From positions 855 through 6,913 of the forward strand of contig DLZQ01000015.1 of assembly GCA_003447295.1 (NCBI GenBank): a DNA stretch of 6,059 bases, given 5' to 3'. Shown here in pieces: positions 1-6,057 of the stretch. The position numbers were made by a program, and so were the translations under genes. Each line of letters opens with the position of its first letter. The first letter of the stretch is position 1. The stretch is from Lachnospiraceae bacterium (lineage in GTDB: Bacteria > Bacillota > Clostridia > Lachnospirales > Lachnospiraceae). The notes beneath the pieces were generated by a model, which was not told where the DNA came from, did no database searches, and saw nothing but the letters and a program-made list of their open reading frames with translations.

Positions 1-11
1 TATTCATTTCT

Positions 12-1694
12 TTATTTTCCATCGATTCTTGCCTCTATCTGTTTCAGTGCCATATATCTGGAAATATTAAATGTCCGCAGAGATGTCTGATCCAGACGCT
101 TCTTATTATGGTTCAGGTAATAATAGCCGAATCCTTTCGGCTGGTAACTCCCCCACCACTGAGCCTGCGTATCTTCACTCATAATATCCGTAGGGTTCTC
201 CAGTTCATAGGCGCCAAAATCATACCCAAGGCTCTCCATATAAGGAATAATGGCCGGTGCCGCATCCGCACTGAGATCACTCAGATAAGAGTAGTCATTA
301 TATTCTGATCCCCGGAAAAACGGTCCGGCAAAAAAATCATCTCCATAATCCTGCGCCACGGATTCTTCCCAGCCTGTACCGTCCGCGCCGGGTGCATTGG
401 CAATATTCACTCTGGCTATAATATAGTCGGGATGGCTGAAGGACAATGCCAGGTACAGCACGGTCACCATCACGACACCATAGCGGAACAGAGGGAAGCT
501 TTCCCTGTAAATATTAATCAGTACTCCGATAAACATGACAAATAACACCGCCAGCATCCACAATACGAAGATCCGCAGGAATGTCAGATAATAATACCGG
601 ATGTAAATGATCATACGCATTACGCTGGACGCGATCATGATAAAAGTACATAATGACATAATCGTCATAATCACTTTCAGTACCTTACTCTCCCTAAAAA
701 AGCTTAAGCACACCAATACCAGGATCAGGTTCAGAATGCTGACAGCCAGTAGCTGGAAAAAGCCCTCTCTTGCATACTGTGCGTAAGTATAGCCCTCCGG
801 CAGCTGCATTTTCCCTAAGAACAATCCGAAGATCTGAATCCCGGAAAACAGCAGATATAAAAGTGACAGCAGTGACATAATCGTAATTGCCAGCACCGGC
901 TCACCCTTTCTGCGATCCTTCACTTCCTCCGGGATGCTTCGCTTGCACAGGTAGGAAGTCAGTGCATAGGAAGCAAAGAACAGAAACGTTACCCGGATGA
1001 CTACGTTGAATATATTGCCCGGACGGATCCAGTTCATGAAATCCACTGTCATCTTGCGGAACACTGCATCGGCAGAGCTTAACAGTCCGGCAGCGATCAG
1101 CAGAATCGGCAGTGCGATCACCACTCCCAGCAGTCCGTACCATACCTTCTTATTTACTTTTCCCTTTTCACGAAAATAGGCTTTGCCATCGGAAAAAGGC
1201 TTCCCCAGTTCCCCGAAGCTCATAACCACCAATTGACAGATGCTTCCCACATATTTCCCAAGATTCCACTTTTTCGTATCAAAATATTGATTCAACAGCA
1301 GACACATCACTAACAGAAACACCGCCAGCTTGTTCAGACCTATGATCGCCCATCCGTCGGTGCAGAAGGTGGATACCCCCAGCAGCAGAATGCTGACCAT
1401 GTAAAAGGCACTTCCTTTTTTCAAGGTAATCTCCAGTTTTGACAGCGAGAAGACAAAATAAAGTAAAGTGCCTGCGAGAAAAAAAGGGAAGGTGATCCCC
1501 GCGCCGTTCCGGAACATACAAAATGCATAGAATACGGCATAGAGAAAAGTCACCGGGCCGAAGAAATTATAGTGCTCCTGCAAGCGCTTTGTCTCCACAG
1601 TCTCTGTCTTTTCCACCACCCGGACTACATTCTGCCCGGAAATCTGTTCCTGATTTATTGAATTTGTTTCCTGTACTACTGTATTTTCCTGCAT
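12..1694 (-). CDS. DUF4153/DUF4173-family polytopic membrane protein
   Basis: A 560-residue integral membrane protein of unknown function. After a polar N-terminal tail (about 1-42, rich in Q, E, T and V), hydrophobic segments are visible near 45-63, 67-86, 95-113, 117-137, 187-207, 229-250, 268-294, 312-334, 338-362, 372-394 and 403-420, about 11 in total. Features I associate with the DUF4153/DUF4173 families are LLSSADAVF at 204-212, YAREGFFQLL at 307-316, and HPDYIIARVNI at 421-431 directly after the last helix. Residues 432-560 form an aromatic-rich soluble tail, including DLSADAAPAI at 473-482. The start is supported by AGGGGGAG about six bases upstream of the ATG. It begins 22 bases after the HTH gene stops, so the two are almost certainly co-transcribed, and its own stop lies 12 bases from the window edge. 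Family placement is by motif memory, and the two DUF families are hard to separate by eye. No enzymatic or transport role can be assigned. Confidence 0.85.
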   Translation of the reverse strand: MQENTVVQETNSINQEQISGQNVVRVVEKTETVETKRLQEHYNFFGPVTFLYAVFYAFCMFRNGAGITFPFFLAGTLLYFVFSLSKLEITLKKGSAFYMVSILLLGVSTFCTDGWAIIGLNKLAVFLLVMCLLLNQYFDTKKWNLGKYVGSICQLVVMSFGELGKPFSDGKAYFREKGKVNKKVWYGLLGVVIALPILLIAAGLLSSADAVFRKMTVDFMNWIRPGNIFNVVIRVTFLFFASYALTSYLCKRSIPEEVKDRRKGEPVLAITIMSLLSLLYLLFSGIQIFGLFLGKMQLPEGYTYAQYAREGFFQLLAVSILNLILVLVCLSFFRESKVLKVIMTIMSLCTFIMIASSVMRMIIYIRYYYLTFLRIFVLWMLAVLFVMFIGVLINIYRESFPLFRYGVVMVTVLYLALSFSHPDYIIARVNIANAPGADGTGWEESVAQDYGDDFFAGPFFRGSEYNDYSYLSDLSADAAPAIIPYMESLGYDFGAYELENPTDIMSEDTQAQWWGSYQPKGFGYYYLNHNKKRLDQTSLRTFNISRYMALKQIEARIDGK

Positions 1695-1716
1695 TATGAT
1701 CTCCCCCTCTCAGGTT

Positions 1717-1944
1717 TTATTTGGTTTCCTCTTCTTTTGTGTCTTCTACATACTCCAGAATGTCTCCGGGCTGGCAATGCAGCACCTCGCAGATGGATTC
1801 CAGTGTAGAGAAACGTATGGCTTTTGCTTTATTATTTTTCAGGATGGATAAATTTGCCTGTGTCAGATCCACCTGATTCGCCAGTTCTGTCAGGCTGATC
1901 TTCCGCTTTGCCATCATTACATCCAGATTTACAATGATTCCCAT
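1717..1944 (-). CDS. YozG-like XRE/Cro-family HTH transcriptional regulator
   Basis: A 75-residue single-domain DNA-binding protein. The core has the Cro/C1-type pattern: NLDVMMAKRKISLTELANQV at 6-25 gives helices 1-2, LTQANLSILKNNKAKAIRFS (27-46) covers the recognition helix and its following turn, and STLESICEVLHCQPGDILEY at 46-65 closes the fold. The GIIVNLDVMMAKRK start and CQPGDILEY end are typical of the YozG type, usually found beside DUF2975 genes, as here. The start at 1944 is preferred because GAAAGG lies 8 bases upstream and the family N-terminus begins here; an in-frame ATG at 1989 would add 15 basic residues but has no visible ribosome binding site. The gene lies 91 bases after DUF2975 and 22 bases before the DUF4153/4173 gene. 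The C-terminal tail is short and acidic, with no ligand or dimerisation domain, so its signal probably comes from a partner. Autoregulation through the dyad at 2578-2616 is inferred. Confidence 0.92.
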   Translation of the reverse strand: MGIIVNLDVMMAKRKISLTELANQVDLTQANLSILKNNKAKAIRFSTLESICEVLHCQPGDILEYVEDTKEEETK

Positions 1945-2035
1945 AATAGATGCCTTTCTAATTTTGAATTTCCGTTCAGCCGGCGTCATTTACATAGTCG
2001 CGTATCATATGCTCTATCACTTCGTGACTGAATTT

Positions 2036-2521
2036 CTAGATTGTTAAGTCGTTTTCTTCCTTGTAGCGCACGGCTTCTTCAAATACCATCGCCAGCACTT
2101 TGCTGAACATGCCTGCAATGATAAATACCAGAATGATCACCAGCATGGCAATGGTCAGGTACACCACACATCTCACAGCGCTCATGGCCGCGATGAAAAA
2201 GCTTAAGTCTCCCATTCTCCTAAGACTCGCCACATTTTCCGGTACAAAGCAGTTCTCCGCAAGCACCGTGCCAAACATCTTGCGCAGTTCATTGACCAAC
2301 AATAATGCCAGCACACCCAGGATGGCGAATATGATCACCGCCGGAAGGTAATGCTCCTCCACCGCCTCCAGATACTTTCCTATGTATTTGAGACTAAGCG
2401 GCAGACTTATCGTCACCAGGATTCCCGCATAGAACATGAAATCCAGCAGGTACTTTGTCCCCTTCGCCAGAGATAACTTTTTCTCCCGCAGCTCCTTTTC
2501 CGACAACTCTCTCTTCTCCAT
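2036..2521 (-). CDS. DUF2975-family membrane protein
   Basis: A 161-residue membrane protein of unknown biochemical function. A charged N-terminus (1-22, E/K rich) precedes four hydrophobic segments at about 25-45, 58-78, 104-122 and 122-141. The family signature is visible as CFVPENVASLRRMGDLSFF at 91-109 between helices 2 and 3, and the terminus EEAVRYKEENDLTI at 148-161 is the conserved DUF2975 ending. The start at 2521 is chosen over the in-frame ATG at 2557 because AAAGAGG lies about 9 bases upstream, and because the upstream ATG falls inside the predicted -10 element and so would not be in the mRNA. It is the first gene of a three-gene unit with the HTH regulator and the DUF4153/4173 protein. 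DUF2975 genes are commonly paired with YozG-type regulators, suggesting that the membrane protein controls or senses for the regulator; that is inference. Confidence 0.9.
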   Translation of the reverse strand: MEKRELSEKELREKKLSLAKGTKYLLDFMFYAGILVTISLPLSLKYIGKYLEAVEEHYLPAVIIFAILGVLALLLVNELRKMFGTVLAENCFVPENVASLRRMGDLSFFIAAMSAVRCVVYLTIAMLVIILVFIIAGMFSKVLAMVFEEAVRYKEENDLTI

Positions 2522-2552
2522 AATGAATACCTCTTTCCTTCTTGGTAGCCTT

Positions 2553-2581
2553 AACATATCACTCTATTATACGAATGTCAA
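2553..2581 (-). promoter_or_regulatory. Predicted sigma-A promoter of the DUF2975-HTH-DUF4153/4173 unit
   Basis: On the minus strand a perfect -35 TTGACA (2576-2581) is followed by a 17-base spacer and a -10 of TATGTT (2553-2558). Transcription would start near 2546-2547, leaving a leader of about 25 bases that holds the AAAGAGG ribosome binding site of the gene starting at 2521. A perfect TATAAT also occurs at 2566-2571, but its best upstream partner is a poor CAATAA or TCAATA, so it may be a second, overlapping promoter. The first four bases of the -35 are shared with the right arm (minus-strand reading) of the 2578-2616 dyad, so a protein bound there would compete with RNA polymerase. Confidence 0.7.
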
Positions 2582-2616
2582 TATAAATTTATTGATATTC
2601 GATAAATTTATATTGA
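2578..2616. promoter_or_regulatory. Perfect 15-9-15 inverted repeat, probable operator
   Basis: The arms TCAATATAAATTTAT (2578-2592) and ATAAATTTATATTGA (2602-2616) are exact reverse complements around a 9-base centre. Each arm also contains the self-palindromic decamer ATAAATTTAT (2583-2592 and 2602-2611), so two identical palindromes lie 19 bases apart, close to two helical turns. The dyad overlaps the -35 of the downstream operon. It lies upstream of that operon's transcription start and beyond the U-tract of the epimerase terminator (2624-2670), so it should be in neither RNA; this argues for a DNA-binding site rather than an RNA hairpin. The YozG-like HTH protein of the same operon is the obvious candidate binder, but nothing in the sequence proves it. 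Confidence 0.7.
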
Positions 2617-2623
2617 ATAGCAG

Positions 2624-2670
2624 CGTAAGAAAAGCTCCGGGCACAATATTTTTCTGTGACCGAAGCTTTT
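2624..2670 (-). terminator. Intrinsic terminator of the aldose epimerase gene
   Basis: Minus-strand RNA forms a 15-base-pair stem from AAAAGCTTCGGTCAC (2656-2670) and GTGCCCGGAGCTTTT (2630-2644), with one U.G wobble, one mismatch and an 11-base loop, followed by the T-rich run TTTTCTT. It starts 28 bases after the epimerase stop codon. On the plus strand the wobble becomes a C.A mismatch, and no plus-strand gene lies nearby, so it is assigned to the minus strand. It separates the epimerase transcript from the DUF2975 operon promoter. Confidence 0.8.
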
Positions 2671-2697
2671 TTCAGAAGCTTTTTCGCTTTCTCGTAA

Positions 2698-3579
2698 TTA
2701 TTCTATTGTGATAGTATACTCCTTGCGGAATACCTCGCCTGCCTGCAGGGTATTACTGTACTCCCGTTGCTCTAAACTGCCGTCAAAGGTCGTCTTGTCG
2801 CATCTGCCATACCAGGGCTCGATACAGATAAACGGCGCTCCCTTGCCCGCGGGAGACCACAGACCAAATAACGGAGCATCAAAGCTTAAGGTAACATACG
2901 GCTTTTTGTCCGGAGTACACAGGCTCACTGCAGAGGCCTGACGATCCTCCACAATCAGGGCATCCCGGTCAAATATGTGCTCTGTGATCTGCGCATAGCC
3001 GTTTTTCACCGGTAATACATCCTTTTGCTGTCCCATGAGTCCTTGTCCGTCATCTGCCACCAATCCGTAAGTCAGATCTTTGTCCGTATCAAACTTAAAA
3101 TAATATTCCGACTGCTTTCCTTTTCCATCCACAGGGCACATAAATGCGGGGTGTCCTCCAATGGAAAAGTACAGTGTTTTCGTATCCGGATTTTCCACCT
3201 GCCAGATGACCTTCAGGTCTTTTCCTTCCAATTCATAACCGATCTTCAGGATAAACTCCAACGGGAATTTTGCTTTTGTTTCTTCATTGGATTGCAGGGA
3301 AAACCATGCTTCCGTCGCCGTCTGCACATCCACGGCAAACTCCATGTCTCTGGCAAAGCCGTGCTGACCCATGGAATAAGTCTTTCCTTCATAATGATAT
3401 TCCTTATTTTTCAGACTTCCTACAAAGGGGAACAGTACCGGGGCAGTTCTCTTCCAGAATTTTGCATCCGCATTCCACAGATACTCGGTATCCGTTGCCT
3501 TCCCCCGAATGCTTGCAAGCTCTGCACCAAAGCTGTTGATGGTTACTTTTAAAGCTTCATTTTCCAATACTACCTGCAT
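2698..3579 (-). CDS. Aldose 1-epimerase family protein (LacX-like)
   Basis: A 293-residue soluble cytoplasmic protein of the galactose mutarotase superfamily, which interconverts alpha and beta anomers of aldoses or sugar phosphates. The family elements are in order: an N-terminal beta strand region with the FGAELASI type start (18-24), YLWNADAKFWKRTAPVLFPFVG (33-54), GQHGFARD with His73 (71-78), SIGGHPAF with His143 (139-146), and CIEPWYG with Glu254 (252-258). His73, His143 and Glu254 match the expected acid/base and substrate-binding positions, so the enzyme looks intact. Length and motifs fit the LacX-like subgroup rather than classical GalM; the true sugar is unknown, and no sugar-utilisation gene lies nearby. 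The start has AGAGAGG about 9 bases upstream. A promoter (TTCACG, 17 bases, TATAAT) and an intrinsic terminator flank it, so it can be expressed as a single-gene unit. Confidence 0.93.
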   Translation of the reverse strand: MQVVLENEALKVTINSFGAELASIRGKATDTEYLWNADAKFWKRTAPVLFPFVGSLKNKEYHYEGKTYSMGQHGFARDMEFAVDVQTATEAWFSLQSNEETKAKFPLEFILKIGYELEGKDLKVIWQVENPDTKTLYFSIGGHPAFMCPVDGKGKQSEYYFKFDTDKDLTYGLVADDGQGLMGQQKDVLPVKNGYAQITEHIFDRDALIVEDRQASAVSLCTPDKKPYVTLSFDAPLFGLWSPAGKGAPFICIEPWYGRCDKTTFDGSLEQREYSNTLQAGEVFRKEYTITIE

Positions 3580-3607
3580 ATTGCATACCTCTCTCTCTTT
3601 TTCCCAT

Positions 3608-3636
3608 ATTATACCTCATAACAGTTCATCCGTGAA
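3608..3636 (-). promoter_or_regulatory. Predicted promoter of the aldose epimerase gene
   Basis: On the minus strand a -35 of TTCACG (3631-3636, four of six consensus bases) is separated by 17 bases from a perfect -10 TATAAT (3608-3613). Transcription would begin near 3601, giving a leader of about 20 bases that includes the AGAGAGG ribosome binding site. The -35 and part of the spacer sit inside the 85-base inverted repeat 3620-3704, whereas the -10 lies just outside it. Confidence 0.65.
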
Positions 3637-3704
3637 TATATCCGGGCACACAAAATCATGCTCGTATGGCTTTGTGGCCGCATATGTTCACAAGATGAAC
3701 TGTT
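3620..3704. repeat. 85-base imperfect inverted repeat (MITE- or REP-like hairpin)
   Basis: The outer arms AACAGTTCATC (3620-3630) and GATGAACTGTT (3694-3704) are perfect 11-base reverse complements. Pairing continues inward with small bulges and mismatches: GTGAA with TTCAC, ATAT with ATAT, CGG with CCG, and CACAAA with TTTGTG, around a loop of about 16 bases, for roughly 30 paired positions. It starts one base after the MATE stop codon. Neither strand has a U-tract after the stem, so it is not a standard intrinsic terminator. The shape, terminal repeats and intergenic place fit a small palindromic mobile repeat, but no target-site duplication is evident and only one copy is in this window. 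A messenger 3'-end stabilising hairpin is the other reading. Confidence 0.7.
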
Positions 3705-3705
3705 G

Positions 3706-5064
3706 CTATCTGTTATCCTGTAATCCGGCTGTCTTCAGCCAATGTCCGGACAAATATCTGCTCACAAAACAGATCACGCGGAAGATCCAGTCCAGTACCA
3801 TGGCGATCCAGACACCGATGGCTCCGTAACCCATGTTCACACCGATGATATAGCTGAATCCGATACGGAACACGAACATGGAAAAAATAGACAGCACCAT
3901 GGTAAACCGTACGTCATTGCAGGCACGAAGCATGTTCGGCAGAACAAAAGACGCCGGCCACAAAAACATCGCCATACCGTTGTGGATCATGACCAGAATA
4001 TAGGATAACTGCGTGGTCTCCGGGCTTAATCCATAGCATTTCAGGATCCACGACAGACACAACAGGATGACGCTGTTTACCATAAAGGTACACAAGTAGG
4101 TAATCTTCAATAATTTTTTCGTATAATACCGCACCTGACCGGAATCTCCGGCGCCGACGCAGCGGCCGATCACTGTGATCATTGCCAGATTCATAGCCTG
4201 TCCCACAATACAGCCCATGCTGTCCAAGCTGTTCGCCACACCGTTGGCAGCGATCTGCACAGTTCCGAAGCCTGCGATAATGCTTACCACAATGACACGT
4301 CCCAGCTGGAAAATACCATTTTCAATCCCGCTGGGGATACCTATGTAAAAAATCTTATGGATCACCGGCCAGTCGATGTGGAATCTTTCTTTTAATAAAT
4401 GCACTTCGTTGGACGGGTTTTTCAGCAAATGATATAGGATGAATCCTGCCACCGCACGGGAGATCAGGGAAGGGATCGCCACACCTGCCACGCCCAGTCC
4501 CAACACATAGACGCCCAGGGCGTTTCCACCGATATTAATGATATTTTCCACCACGGATACCTTCAGCGTGATCTGGGAATTGCCCATGGAGCGGAACAGC
4601 GCTGCGCAGGAATTGTACAATGCAAGGAACGGGAAGGACAGTGCAGAGATCATCATATAGATCACAGCATTATGAAATACGTCCGCTTCAATTTTACCGA
4701 AAAACAGGGAAATGATGCCATTACAGAACACCATGACCAAAATCGATATACCGATCGTAATGCATACCGATGACACGATCAACTGTTTTGCAGATTTACA
4801 GGCGTCCTCTTTTTTCCCGGCTCCGAGAAACTGGGAGGTCACCACGGCGCCGCCGGTAGCCAGTGCCGCCAGCACACTGATGATCAGATTATTGAACATG
4901 TCGATCAGGGATACGCCGGAGACCGCCGCCTCGCCCGCCGAAGAAATCATGACGGTATCTGCCATGCCCACAGTGATTGCCAGTGCCTGTTCAAATAAGA
5001 GCGGAATGATCAGTTTTTTCAGATCATCTTTTGAAAATAGCTGCTTTGTTGTACTTGTTTCCAT
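3706..5064 (-). CDS. MATE-family multidrug/cation antiporter
   Basis: A 452-residue cytoplasmic-membrane transporter of the MATE superfamily (NorM/DinF-like), which exports drugs or metabolites in exchange for Na+ or H+. About 12 hydrophobic segments are visible, arranged as two pseudo-repeated halves. Paired landmarks support this: QFLGAGKKEDA (78-88) matches GRCVGAGDSGQ (300-310), and LFRSMGNSQ (157-165) matches LRACNDVRF (379-387). Further family features are PLLFEQALAITVGMADTVMIS (21-41, start of helix 1), VVENIINIGGN (171-181) and GIPSGIENG (242-250). Length is normal, with no truncation. AAAAGG lies about 8 bases before the start. It begins 62 bases after the TatD stop with no terminator and no convincing promoter between them, so co-transcription with TatD is likely though the functions look unrelated. 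The substrate and coupling ion cannot be told from the sequence. Confidence 0.95.
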   Translation of the reverse strand: METSTTKQLFSKDDLKKLIIPLLFEQALAITVGMADTVMISSAGEAAVSGVSLIDMFNNLIISVLAALATGGAVVTSQFLGAGKKEDACKSAKQLIVSSVCITIGISILVMVFCNGIISLFFGKIEADVFHNAVIYMMISALSFPFLALYNSCAALFRSMGNSQITLKVSVVENIINIGGNALGVYVLGLGVAGVAIPSLISRAVAGFILYHLLKNPSNEVHLLKERFHIDWPVIHKIFYIGIPSGIENGIFQLGRVIVVSIIAGFGTVQIAANGVANSLDSMGCIVGQAMNLAMITVIGRCVGAGDSGQVRYYTKKLLKITYLCTFMVNSVILLCLSWILKCYGLSPETTQLSYILVMIHNGMAMFLWPASFVLPNMLRACNDVRFTMVLSIFSMFVFRIGFSYIIGVNMGYGAIGVWIAMVLDWIFRVICFVSRYLSGHWLKTAGLQDNR

Positions 5065-5126
5065 AATGTTTACCTTTTAATACTATAAATTCCCCCACCA
5101 ATCATACCTCTTCATCAGCTGACCAT

Positions 5127-5903
5127 CTATTTTTCCATATGATACAGCCTAAGTGAATTATCCCATGCCGCCTTGCGCACTTCTTCCTCTGTGATTCCCT
5201 TGATCTGCGCCATGGCAGCGATCACATAAGGAATGTTCAGGGAGCTGTTGCGTTTGCCGCGGTTCGGTTCCGGCGCCAGATAGGGGCAGTCCGTCTCCAG
5301 CACGATGCGGTCCATAGGGATATATTCTACCGCTTCCTTCAGCTTCTTTGCATTTTTAAAAGTCAGCACGCCGCCGATTCCGAAGTAGAATCCCATATCC
5401 AGGAAAATCTTCGCCGTCTCCTTCGTATAGGAATAGCAGTGAATTACACCGCCGATCTCCTCTGCGTGCGCCTCCGTCATGAGATCCACGGTATCCTTCG
5501 CTGCATCCCGGGAATGAATGATAACGGGCTTTTGGATCTCGCGCGCCAGGTCCAGCTGCCGCAGGAACCACTTCTTCTGTGTCTCGTGGTCCGGCTCCGG
5601 CCAGTAATAATCCAGTCCGATCTCTCCCACCGCCAGGCATTTCTCCTTTTGGCACTGTTCCTTCAGCCAGGAATAAGATTCCTCAGTCAGTTCCGCGGTC
5701 TCGCTGGGATGTACGCCGATGGCTCCATATATATAATCGTACTGCTCCATCAGTTCTAACACTTTCTGGCAGGATGCCAGGCTCGCACCCACATCTACCA
5801 CCCGGGCAATGCCCTGCCCCGGCAGATCCGCCAGCAGTTGTTCTCTGTCATCGTTAAATGCATCATCATCATAATGTGCATGTGTATCAAATATCGCAGT
5901 CAT
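5127..5903 (-). CDS. TatD-family metal-dependent DNase/hydrolase
   Basis: A 258-residue soluble TIM-barrel hydrolase of the TatD/YcfH family, known in other bacteria for metal-dependent 3'-5' exonuclease activity linked to DNA repair and D-aminoacyl-tRNA deacylase-like quality control. The full metal-binding set is present: FDTHAH with His8 and His10, VGEIGLDYYW with Glu94 (92-101), PVIIHSRDA with His130, GVIHCYS with His155, and ETDCPYLAPEPNRGK with Asp205 (203-217). GVHPSE at 63-68 is also typical. The start at 5903 is chosen because GAGGAG lies about 8 bases upstream and MTAIFDTHAH is the normal family N-terminus. An in-frame ATG at 6014 would run the protein through the tRNA and its terminator and is rejected. 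It is followed at 62 bases by the MATE gene. Which of the family's reported substrates applies is not decidable here. Confidence 0.95.
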   Translation of the reverse strand: MTAIFDTHAHYDDDAFNDDREQLLADLPGQGIARVVDVGASLASCQKVLELMEQYDYIYGAIGVHPSETAELTEESYSWLKEQCQKEKCLAVGEIGLDYYWPEPDHETQKKWFLRQLDLAREIQKPVIIHSRDAAKDTVDLMTEAHAEEIGGVIHCYSYTKETAKIFLDMGFYFGIGGVLTFKNAKKLKEAVEYIPMDRIVLETDCPYLAPEPNRGKRNSSLNIPYVIAAMAQIKGITEEEVRKAAWDNSLRLYHMEK

Positions 5904-5919
5904 ATAAAATCTCCTCACA

Positions 5920-5931
5920 GCATATCTATGC
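5920..5931. repeat. Small dyad before the TatD gene
   Basis: GCATATCTATGC has 5-base arms GCATA/TATGC around a 2-base centre. It lies between the tRNA terminator U-tract and the TatD ribosome binding site, the only free sequence upstream of TatD. It could be a weak operator or part of a -10 region (TATGCT on the minus strand), but it is short enough to be chance. Confidence 0.3.
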
Positions 5932-5977
5932 AAAAAAAGAACCGTCCCCGGAGCTCCTATGTCTCCAAAAACGATTC
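5932..5977 (-). terminator. Intrinsic terminator of tRNA-Lys
   Basis: Minus-strand RNA pairs GAATCGTTTTTGGAG (5963-5977) with CTCCGGGGACGGTTC (5939-5953) over 15 positions, five of them G.U wobbles, with a 9-base loop (5954-5962) and a run of seven U (5932-5938). On the plus strand the wobbles become A.C mismatches, so it works only in the tRNA direction. It begins 7 bases after the tRNA discriminator base, leaving a short 3' trailer for processing. Confidence 0.88.
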
Positions 5978-5984
5978 TCTCGAG

Positions 5985-6057
5985 TGCACCGCCAGGGGCT
6001 CGAACCCTGGACACCCTGATTAAGAGTCAGGTGCTCTACCAACTGAGCTAGCGGTGC
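5985..6057 (-). tRNA. tRNA-Lys (anticodon CTT)
   Basis: A complete 73-base cloverleaf. Acceptor GCACCGC pairs with GCGGTGC, the D stem is GCTC/GAGC with loop AGTTGGTA, the anticodon stem CCTGA/TCAGG encloses CTCTTAA (anticodon CTT, reading AAG), the variable loop is GTGTC, and the T stem CAGGG/CCCTG carries loop TTCGAGC. The discriminator base is A. CCA is not encoded (the next bases are CTC), so it must be added after transcription. The 5' end lies two bases from the window edge, so its promoter and any upstream tRNAs of a cluster are outside. An intrinsic terminator follows directly, making this the last gene of its transcript. Confidence 0.97.

Noticed and set aside
1..7. Possible start codon of a further minus-strand gene at 7-5 (ATG AAT)
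   Set aside because: Only two codons are inside the window and the upstream GGAAA is a weak ribosome binding site, so it cannot be supported.
1945..1989. N-terminal extension of the HTH protein by 15 residues (ATG at 1989)
   Set aside because: No ribosome binding site precedes it, whereas GAAAGG lies 8 bases before the ATG at 1944, which also matches the family N-terminus.
1990..2035. Possible internal promoter or hairpin (TCAC-GAA-GTGA, TATGAT) between DUF2975 and the HTH gene
   Set aside because: The stem has only about four pairs and the best -35 match (TTCAGT) is poor; nothing convincing separates these two genes transcriptionally.
699..2890. The decamer AAAGCTTAAG occurs three times (699-708, 2198-2207, 2881-2890)
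   Set aside because: Each copy encodes Leu-Ser-Phe with the same codons (TTA AGC TTT) inside unrelated genes, so it is explained by protein sequence and codon choice rather than a motif.
3025..3552. Long plus-strand reading frame (175 codons) opposite the aldose epimerase gene
   Set aside because: It lies entirely antisense to an intact epimerase with all catalytic residues, has no ribosome binding site of note, and its translation is Cys/Phe/His rich without any recognisable domain.
5065..5126. TATAGT and TATGAT boxes before the MATE gene as a promoter
   Set aside because: No acceptable -35 hexamer lies 16-18 bases upstream of either, and no terminator separates the gene from TatD, so co-transcription is simpler.
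5904..6014. N-terminal extension of the TatD protein by 37 residues
   Set aside because: The extension would be translated from the tRNA-Lys 3' part and the terminator hairpin; the ATG at 5903 has its own GAGGAG site and the normal family start.
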